Positions 7,854 through 14,178 of a DNA stretch of 14,178 nucleotides are shown piece by piece. Each line of letters opens with the position of its first letter. Position 1 is the stretch's first letter. Below the pieces are notes generated by a model, which did no database searches, was not told the origin of the DNA, and saw only the letters and a list, made by a program, of their open reading frames with translations. The translations under genes and the position numbers were made by a program. The stretch is from the NCBI GenBank assembly GCA_910592005.1, contig CAJVPP010002603.1:1-14178 (forward strand), in the 5' to 3' direction. The DNA comes from Funneliformis mosseae. Taxonomy: Eukaryota; Glomeromycota; Glomeromycetes; Glomerales; Glomeraceae.

Positions 7854-8084
7854 TTACAATACAAAATTGTTCATAAATGCAATAACGAAAGAAATGAATA
7901 CAACAATACTAAAGAAACAATCATAGAGCTTCGTAAACAAATTATGGAATTTATCATAATCATTTTTACTGAAAATTAAAGAATTATTAAGATTTATCAA
8001 TTTACAACTTTTTGAGATCATTTTTCTTTGTAGAATAACCATTGACGAAATAATAGATAATTCAGTTAATTTATTACTGACCAT
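7854..8084 (-). CDS. Doubtful small protein with a C-terminal hydrophobic segment
   Basis: A 76-codon frame with an in-frame stop shortly upstream of its ATG. The first two thirds are polar and Lys/Ser/Asn-rich. The last 20 or so residues (CFFSIVVFISFVIAFMNNF) form one strongly hydrophobic stretch that could be a tail anchor. No family is recognised, there is no splice pattern, and a second frame or paralogue is lacking. In DNA this rich in A and T a frame of this length can occur by chance, so it is listed only as a candidate. Confidence 0.2.
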   Translation of the reverse strand: MVSNKLTELSIISSMVILQRKMISKSCKLINLNNSLIFSKNDYDKFHNLFTKLYDCFFSIVVFISFVIAFMNNFVL

Positions 8085-8358
8085 AAAACATACCCAAAAT
8101 TATAACTCAACGAAATTATAAAAAAAAAAAAATATTATCGTTATAAATTTATTTACATAACTTGTTAATTTGCTAATACTCTTAATAAACCTTGAAAATT
8201 TCATTGTAAAAAATAATAGTTAATAAATAAGGATTAAAAGTAGTACGAATTCAAGAACTAACAAAAACAATTATGAAAATTGGATTTTAATAATAATCTT
8301 TTGATTTGTAACATAGAACATTTTACAACAGATTAAAAAATGATCCTTATTTTCTTTT
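8085..8358. other. Gene-free AT-rich spacer
   Basis: A or T runs and no open frame of note. AATATTATCGTTATA occurs at about 8132 and again in similar form near 7300. Confidence 0.5.
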
Positions 8359-8373
8359 ATGTTAAATCAATTA

Positions 8374-8462
8374 TATATGGGAGTTTTGCTATTAAAATCA
8401 CGTTACGGATCATATGATTTACTATGTTCGTTAACTCGATTTAATAGCAAACCTCCCATATA
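8374..8462. repeat. 23-bp inverted repeat with a 43-nt loop
   Basis: Arm 8374-8396 and arm 8440-8462 are reverse complements at 22 of 23 positions. The loop contains a perfect ATCATATGAT palindrome (8409-8418). The surrounding 230 bp is open on both strands (8359-8586 plus, 8403-8594 minus), giving unrecognised peptides. I take the open frames as a by-product, not as a gene. Confidence 0.85.
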
Positions 8463-8594
8463 CGCTATGCCATATAGTTTTGGAAAAGAATATTTTCTCG
8501 GAAATAATGATAAAATTTTACGTTTTATGAATGTTAATGCTTTTAGTGCAGGAAATTTGGCAATAAATAACGCGCCTCTTAAATAGTGGGACAT

Positions 8595-8986
8595 TTAATA
8601 ATCTTTTTATGGCGTAGCGAATTTTTATAGATCAAATACAATTTGAAAAAAAAATAACATTTGCTAAAATAAATTATTTAAAAAATAATTATAGATTTTC
8701 ACAAATTTGACGTTTATGATAATTAGATATCTAATTCAGCTTTCATATTCTTTGAGTAGGTAATTATAATTTAAAGAAAATGGTGTAGCAAATTTTTTTT
8801 TTTTTTTTTAATCATTTCGTCGCGTCGTTATATTTTGGGTGCATCGTGCAGCAAAATCTCGTGTTCCGAAATTGTGTAACAACTCAATTTCAGAGGGTAA
8901 ATTTAATAACATATTAGCAAAATTTTATAATAGTTTTAAATAGATAAAATAATAAAAATTAAAACTTAGACTTGCTATAGCCCAAA
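8595..8986. other. Gene-free AT-rich spacer with recurring GTAGCRAATTTTT words
   Basis: GGCGTAGCGAATTTTTA (about 8610) and GGTGTAGCAAATTTTTT (about 8783) are related. CGTAGCGAATTAATA occurs again at about 9259 inside the kinase pseudogene. The region has no supported frame. Confidence 0.45.
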
Positions 8987-9054
8987 TGCGTTAAAGTCTG
9001 AAATGAACATTTCGGATATCCCAAATCGAAATGCGCATTTCGGATATTAACGCA
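8987..9054. repeat. Nested palindromic cluster
   Basis: TGCGTTAA (8987-8994) and TTAACGCA (9047-9054) close a 68-bp region. Inside lie GAAATG-AA-CATTTC (9000-9013) and the perfect 16-bp palindrome CGAAATGCGCATTTCG (9027-9042). CATTTCGGATAT occurs directly twice (9008-9019, 9036-9047). It lies about 200 bp upstream of the kinase pseudogene start, so it may be a small foldback element or a former regulatory site. Confidence 0.75.
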
Positions 9055-9161
9055 CTCAATATGTACAATACAATTTATTATTGGTTAAATTACGGTGCGT
9101 TGTAACATTTTTACGATCATCTTTCTATTCAAATTAAATTACTAATCTCTGAACTCGATGT

Positions 9162-9178
9162 TATATATATATATATAT
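9162..9178. promoter_or_regulatory. TA dinucleotide run, possible TATA region
   Basis: An uninterrupted (TA)n stretch about 70 bp upstream of the ATG at 9247 of the kinase pseudogene. The position suits a core promoter, but AT runs are common here. Confidence 0.25.
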
Positions 9179-9246
9179 TTGAATAAAATACGGAGTTTAA
9201 ATTCCGCTAAACCTTTATTGAATAACATTTTATATTTCGTTGCATT

Positions 9247-10081
9247 ATGGCCTCCATTCGTAGCGAATTAATATTTGATGTATTACTTAGAGGATCGGAT
9301 TTTACCATTTACATAGACGGAGAAAAAATGGCATAAATTTAAACAACAAATGGTTTACGCTGATGAATATCTCACAAAAGAGGAAAAATCGGAGGCAATA
9401 CGAAAATTAAAACTATATTATAGCTATAAATATGATTTAAATATTGGAGTGAAAAGAGTTTGTAATAATTGCAAACAAGAATGCTTTGCAACTACACATT
9501 GCGCGCATTGGTATGCGAAGTTACTTAAAAGCAAATTTTTCAAATTGGACATCTGGAAATAATGAAATCGATAATTTAATAAAAGAATGTCAGATGAAAG
9601 CACTTTTCCCTTATAAATTAGTAGAGTGGATACCATATAATAATTTACAAAATATTGAGTATCTAACTAAAGGTGGATGCTCTGAAATTTTTACAGCAGT
9701 TTGGATTGATGGAAGCTATGATGAATGGGATTTTAATAAACAACAATTAATAAGGTTAGGTAGACTCAAAGTAATACTCAAAAAATTAGTAAATGTGAAA
9801 AGTGCTAATAGAAGTTGGCTTGATGAGGTAATAATTTAACATTTATTATATGAATGAATAATCAAATTTGTTTATTTTTAAAAATATGATAACTAATTAT
9901 TGAAATCTTATTTATAGGCTGTATCTCAAATAATATTAAGCAATAAATCTAAAAATTTTACCATATTTATGGTCTTACTCAAAATCTTCAAAATAAAGAT
10001 TATTTTCTTATAATGTGTATTGCTGAAATAGACTTAAGAAAATATTTACAACAATATCATTATCAATTTATATGGAAATAA
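9247..10081 (+). pseudogene. Truncated TKL-type protein kinase, N-terminal half
   Basis: This is an N-terminal part of the kinase family expanded in Rhizophagus. It starts at ATG 9247 (MASIRSELIF...), shifts frame in the A-run 9323-9328, then continues HKFKQQMVYADEYLTKEEK. A zinc ribbon follows: CNNC, CFATTHC, and CAHW where CAHC is expected. A surplus G at 9510-9511 causes this Trp and a second frameshift. The third frame gives YLKANFSNWTSGNNEID, WIPYNNLQN and the glycine-rich loop region LTKGGCSEIFTAVW, followed by VILKKL with the probable ATP-binding Lys. An intron is predicted at 9828-9917 (GTAATA..TTTATAG, CTAAT branch-like site near 9893). In exon 2 a lost T near 9966-9968 shifts frame again, to YGLTQNLQNKDYFLIM and AEIDLRKYLQQ. 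The frame ends FIWK-TAA at 10079-10081, three bases before a foldback element. The catalytic loop, DFG region and C-lobe are absent. All lesions are indels; there are no transition-type stops. Confidence 0.88.
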
Positions 10082-10083
10082 TA

Positions 10084-10639
10084 CTCTGAACCGTAAACCA
10101 GTAAAAATCTGAACTGAACTAAAAATTTTGGATTAATCTAAAATTTCAGATCGTTTAGAACGATTCTTTATCGTTCGTTTGGAATGATAATTTAATCATT
10201 CCAATCGAACGATCCTTTTATCATTCTTTTAGAACGATAATTTAATCATTCTAATTGAACGATTTTCTTATTATTCGTTTGGAATGATAACTTCAATCAT
10301 TCTAAATGAATGATTCTTTTATCGTTCTTTTAGAATGATAATTTAATCGTTCCAATCGAATGATCCTTTTATCGTTCGTTTAGAATGATAATTTCATTGT
10401 TCTAATTGAATGATCCTTTTATCGTTCTTTTGAAATGATAATTTAATCATTCTAATTGAACAATTTTCTTATCATCATTTGGAACGATAACTTCAATCAT
10501 TCCAAATGAACGATTCTTTTATCGTTCTTTTGAAATGATAATTTAATCGTTCTAAACGATCTGAAATTTTCCGAAAAAATCCAAACTGAACTGAAAATTT
10601 TTAGATTGAATTTTTTGGATTAATCTGAACCGTTCAGAG
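10084..10639. mobile_element. 556-bp foldback element (MITE-like) carrying a 50-bp repeat array
   Basis: The outer ends CTCTGAACCGT (10084-10094) and ACCGTTCAGAG (10629-10639) are inverted at 10 of 11 positions. Inner arms 10140-10164 and 10546-10570 are a perfect 25-bp inverted repeat. Between outer and inner arms both sides share AACTGAACT..AAAATTTT..GGATTAATCT words, so the flanks are similar in direct orientation too. The interior is the 50-bp array. No transposase and no clear target-site duplication are visible. Kinase homology stops within a few bases of the left end, which suggests that insertion or the rearrangement that brought it in truncated the gene. Confidence 0.75.
10158..10557. 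repeat. Eight tandem 50-bp units, each with two palindromes
   Basis: Units start at 10158, 10207, 10257, 10308, 10358, 10408, 10458 and 10508, spaced 49-51 bp. Each holds GAACGAT-n6-ATCGTTC and then GGAATGAT-n6-ATCATTCC-like palindromes. Units 3 and 7 share a variant (TTTTCTTAT, AACTTCAATC), and units 2/6 and 4/8 also resemble each other most, giving a 200-bp higher-order period. The variable sites are mainly CG versus TG or CA. Confidence 0.9.
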
Positions 10640-11009
10640 CTTTATTCCTAAGGAACGGTTATTTTATTGTACCTTAGATATGATGATTTTATTATTCTTA
10701 AGGAACGATAATTTTATATTATTCCTAAAGAATGATACATTTATCATTCCTTAGAAACAATTATTTTATCGTATCTAAAGAATGATAGTTTTATCATTTC
10801 TAAGAAATGATTGTTTTATCATACCTAAGAAACGATAGTATTATCATTTTTTAGATACAATGGTTTTATTATATCTAAGGAATGATAGTATTATCGTATC
10901 TTATGTATGACGATTTTATCATTCTTAAGATACGATTATTTTATCATACCTAAGAAATGATAGTATTATCATTACTTAGAAATGATAGTTTTATCGTTGT
11001 AATAAACTG
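10640..11009. repeat. Array of about fourteen 25-bp palindromic units
   Basis: CCTAAGGAACGATNNTTTTATCGTT-like units repeat every 25 bp (landmarks at 10647, 10672, 10697, 10724, 10749 and 10774, then onward to about 10998), with one 27-bp spacing. Each unit has a CCTAAGG or CTTAG palindrome and a GAACGAT/ATCGTTC pair. The GAACGAT..TTTTATCGTT core and the 25-bp step match half a unit of the upstream 50-bp array, so both arrays likely share an ancestor. Confidence 0.85.
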
Positions 11010-12770
11010 TACTTTTAGATTAAACTGTTTTGCTAAAATAATATTGATTTAATGTATTATTTCTGGTATATAAAAATATTTATATAAATAAGCTTAATTT
11101 TTTAACTTTTTAAAAAATAATTTCAATCATTTTCAAATTTTCTCTTTTTACATTTCATCAAAATGCTAAAAAAAAATTTGTTCTAAGAACAAAAAGACCT
11201 TAAGTTGAATTTAGTCAATTTTCATTATTTAAATCAGATGGAACTTCAATTGAGTTTGTTAATTTTTCTGATTTTTTTACTTTTATAATAGAAATATACC
11301 TTTAACAAAAAAATTAAGATTTTAATTTAAATAAAATATTAACAATTCAAAATAAAATAAATTAGTTAAAATTCAAAATTATTTAAGAATAAAAGTAGTT
11401 TTTTGCATATAAATTAATATTATTTTCTTAAAAAAATTATTCATATAGATTATAGATATTCTTTTAACTTTAATATAATAATCAATATAATTTTTATATC
11501 AATTTAATTACTTGCAGATCTATCAACTTTATTGATGAGTTCACTTTATTTTCTAAAATAATTAATTATTTAATATATATAAATAATTTTGTATTCTTAC
11601 TAAGTCTTATTACTTTTTTGGTAAAGATAAATTAATAAAAAATTATCCTTTTAAGTAATGAACTTATTATTATATTAATAAAGGAATATTATAACTATGT
11701 ATAAAACTTATCTTTTATAACTGTTAATCATCATTTAGATTTATTTATAAACTGTTTGTATTTATTTGCAATTCCTTCTAATTATTCATAAATTTATTAT
11801 ATAATATTATATTAATTTGCTATATTAACTTGAAGACTTTAAAGCATAATCTCTAAAATATCTTTATATTATTTTATATTTATTTTATAAATCTTTAATA
11901 TTATTGTAAATCTCTACTCATAATTCTTTGAATAATTATCATAATTTTATTTACCTTTATATAATTTTATTTTAAGTTATAATCTCTCATAATAATGTTA
12001 AAATATTATAGTTAAATTATAAAATTTTAAGATTTATTATAAAATAAAATGACAATATAAATTATTTTAATAATTGATAAAAACTTTTAGTTTTTAAATA
12101 TTTCTAGATAAATAATATAATTTTAATATATTATCACTGGGTTTATTTTTAGTTATTTTAACGTCTAAGTTATAAGACTGTAACAGTTGATTCTACATGT
12201 TAGAATTTCTGATCTTAGGATTTTTACCGGTATCTATTATATTTGAATCAACTTAGCAATTTATTACATCTTAAAATTTAAGATATATTTAATCAAACTC
12301 ATAATAATAAACTCAATAGCAAATTAGTATAAAATATCATAATAAATTCTAGATATAAGATAACATTGAAAGGAAAAGTAAATTTATATAAATTTAAATT
12401 GATTCTTTTATTTATAATACTAAAACTCGCAAAAATGTTTATAACATATAAATGAGTTAATTTATAATTTAAGCAAAAGCTATTCTATTTATACAAAATG
12501 AATTTGCTATGGCTAACTATTTGCTATATATAAACTAACTATTTTAGTAAATTTTGATTATAAAATAATAATAAAAGAAAATAAAATAAAGAGATAAAAT
12601 ATAAGATAAATAATAACGATGATAAAAGAAAAAAATAATAAAAATATTATTTAATAAAAATAATAAATATGTAAAAAATTTAATAAAATAAGCTAATTAA
12701 ATAAATCAGGTAAATCAGGTAAATTTTATATATTCTTCAATCAGTCTGATTTTTTAATACAATATATTAA
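11010..12770. other. Extremely AT-rich intergenic region
   Basis: About 1.75 kb with no supported gene, RNA gene or long repeat. Minor features are TTGTTC-TAA-GAACAA (11179-11193), a 34-codon open stretch at 11204-11302, and a doubled AAATCAGGT (about 12703-12722). It separates the two convergent kinase loci and contains their 3' flanks. Confidence 0.6.
11177..11305 (+). pseudogene. Possible coding relic, unrecognised
   Basis: In one frame FVLRTKRP, a TAA at 11201-11203, then 33 codons including FSLFKSDGTSIEFVNFSDFF up to TAA 11303-11305. The composition is less biased than expected from surrounding DNA. A single C-to-T change in CAA would explain the internal stop. No family is recognised, and chance is a real alternative. 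Confidence 0.15.
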
Positions 12771-12847
12771 TTAATCAATTTTGATGATATAATATAAGAT
12801 CATTCTTAATATGATCTACATAAAATTAAATCCAATGACTTTATAAA

Positions 12848-14178
12848 TCATTTTTCTAGGATAAATTTTCAAAATCAACAATATAATAAAATATTATATT
12901 ATAAAATTATTAATTTAATAATGTTAAATTTTACCTTCAGAAATTTCTAAATTATCTTGATCTTCTGAATGAAGATTTGAATTGTTATAAATTTCTTCAT
13001 CATCTAATTAATTTAAAATGATTAAATAATAAGTTTAACAATAAATTAATTTAATTTATCTATTTCTTACCATTGCTTAATATATAATTTTTTTGCATAT
13101 AATGTGTTTCTATTTCATCATTAATATAATTAGTTTCTAAAATAAATTATTTATAATTATTAGCATATTAGAATTATTATTAAATCTTATTTTATTAAAT
13201 TTAATTTTTAAATTTTCTAATTAAAGTAATAAATTTAATGATAAATATAATTTTTATTATTTAAAAATAAAATATTTATTACCGTCACAATAATATAAAG
13301 AATTTCTTTTTGATTTGCAAATATTAATATCTATTAATATTAATTATATAATATTTAAATATAAGCTGAATTATATAACAAAATATTATAAATATATTTT
13401 CTTACCAGCAATTGTTATAAAATTATCCATTTCAGTATAATCTTCAGATATTTCTTTAATTTTTTTTTAAAATAATTAAATTAATTTATAAATTTTTTAT
13501 AAATTATAAATATACTAATATAACTTACTATCCAAAATTTTAAGACTATTTTGCTTGTTATCATAATCTTTTACTTATAAAAATAAAATATTAAATTAAT
13601 TTTTATTTTTTTTAAAAAATTTATAAATAATAATTCTCTTATTTTCTATAAATTAAATAAAAATTAAATTTCATTTAATCAAAAAATAACTTACCTTCAT
13701 TAGCATTTCTTGGTTCAGATAAATCTTTAAAAGTATAATATTTACTTAATGTTTTAATTAATGGATTAGTAGGATTAGAACTAATGATAGATTCTTTATT
13801 TAATTGTATACTATTCAAAGTAATACCAGTTTCTTCATATAAATTTTGTATTTTCTTAATTTTATTATAAAGAATACTAATATTAGGTCTTTTTAATAGA
13901 TCAGCATTCCAACATTGTTTCATTAAATCTTTATATTCTATTGGTGTTTCTAATATTATATTTGGTCGCATACCATATACTATTTTCATTGCAAGATCAT
14001 AATCATGATTAAAATTGATAAAAGGTAATTGTCCAGATGAAACCTCCCACATAATTATACCAATACTATAAATATCTGATGCAAAAGTATGTCCTTTTCC
14101 AAATATAACTTCAGGTGCTATATAAGGAAGATTACCATATATACTTTCTAATGGTTTATTAACAGGACCACAAAATCC
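12848..14178 (-). CDS. TKL-type protein kinase, 3' part, with a multi-exon acidic tail (5' end outside window)
   Basis: This is the C-lobe of a serine/threonine or tyrosine-like kinase. From codon 1: GFCGP (just after the DFG-type site), YGNLPYIAPEV with the APE motif (residues 21-23), SDIYSIG with the F-helix Asp (34-40), MWEVSSGQLPF, then QCWNADLLKRP with the conserved Arg-Pro (about 97-98). ATP lobe, catalytic loop and DFG lie beyond the edge. Predicted exons on the minus strand are 14178-13695, 13573-13529, 13453-13406, 13330-13283, 13136-13071, 13003-12935 and 12855-12848. Introns are 121, 75, 75, 146, 67 and 79 nt, all GT..AG (mostly GTAAG donors) and all phase 1. The spliced frame stays open and ends Glu-Lys-TGA, 255 residues in the window. 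An alternative last exon, 12815-12775, ends in TGA 12777-12775 and gives 266 residues. The tail after about residue 115 is Asn/Asp/Glu-rich (KISEDYTEMDNFITIA, DINICKSKRNSLYYCD) and probably disordered. No lesion is seen, so it may be functional. Confidence 0.85.

Noticed and set aside
8359..8594. Plus and minus open frames of 75 and 63 codons
   Set aside because: Both span the 23-bp inverted repeat, neither peptide is recognised, and neither strand is favoured.
9424..9636. 70-codon minus-strand frame
   Set aside because: Antisense of the kinase pseudogene exon with the zinc ribbon.
10158..11009. CRISPR array
   Set aside because: Units of 50 and 25 bp are contiguous with no unique spacers, the genome context is fungal, and there are no cas genes.
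9247..14178. One kinase gene split by the arrays
   Set aside because: The N-terminal piece is on plus and the C-terminal piece is on minus. The minus gene continues beyond the window edge, so these are two convergent family members.

Overview
The window looks like nuclear DNA of an arbuscular mycorrhizal fungus, most likely Rhizophagus (Glomeromycotina). It is very AT-rich and repeat-dense, with short GT..AG introns. It carries two members of the tyrosine-kinase-like (TKL) family that is greatly expanded in Rhizophagus, including the typical N-terminal zinc-ribbon segment and the 'FSNWTSGN' linker. The species assignment rests on remembered family features, not on a search.

Regions by position. 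1-85 is an inverted copy of the GGTGGTT-type array found at 4870-5640. 305-2010 is a decayed Ty3/gypsy pol relic (RT, part of RNase H, integrase), full of stop codons of the kind left by C-to-T / G-to-A transitions. 2015-3540 holds simple and tandem repeats: a CCCAAT/CCTAAT hexamer tract, a purine-rich tract, a 142-bp tandem duplication, a T-rich tract and a small GC-rich hairpin. 3581-4536 contains exon-like open segments, two of which lie in a tandem duplication of period 356 bp. 4870-5790 is the GGTGGTT array, fading into a pyrimidine tract. 5790-8980 is mostly non-coding, with hairpins, a GC-rich inverted-repeat element (6976-7033), a 23-bp inverted repeat (8374-8462) and one doubtful small minus-strand frame.

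9247-10081 is the N-terminal half of a TKL kinase, broken by three small indels and cut off within a few bases of a 556-bp foldback element (10084-10639) that contains eight 50-bp repeats. A related array of about fourteen 25-bp units follows (10647-11000). 11010-12770 is extremely AT-rich and almost featureless. 12848-14178 (minus) is the 3' part of an apparently intact kinase gene of the same family. Its C-terminal tail is spread over small exons whose lengths are all multiples of three and whose introns are all phase 1.

The two kinase loci converge (plus then minus) and do not form an operon or pathway. The window reads as a fast-evolving compartment in which a kinase family and repeats turn over. 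The items most worth a second look are the modular phase-1 tail exons, the foldback element with its 50/25-bp register, the 52-bp perfect inverted match between the two array blocks, and the two contrasting modes of decay (transitions in the retroelement, indels in the kinase).
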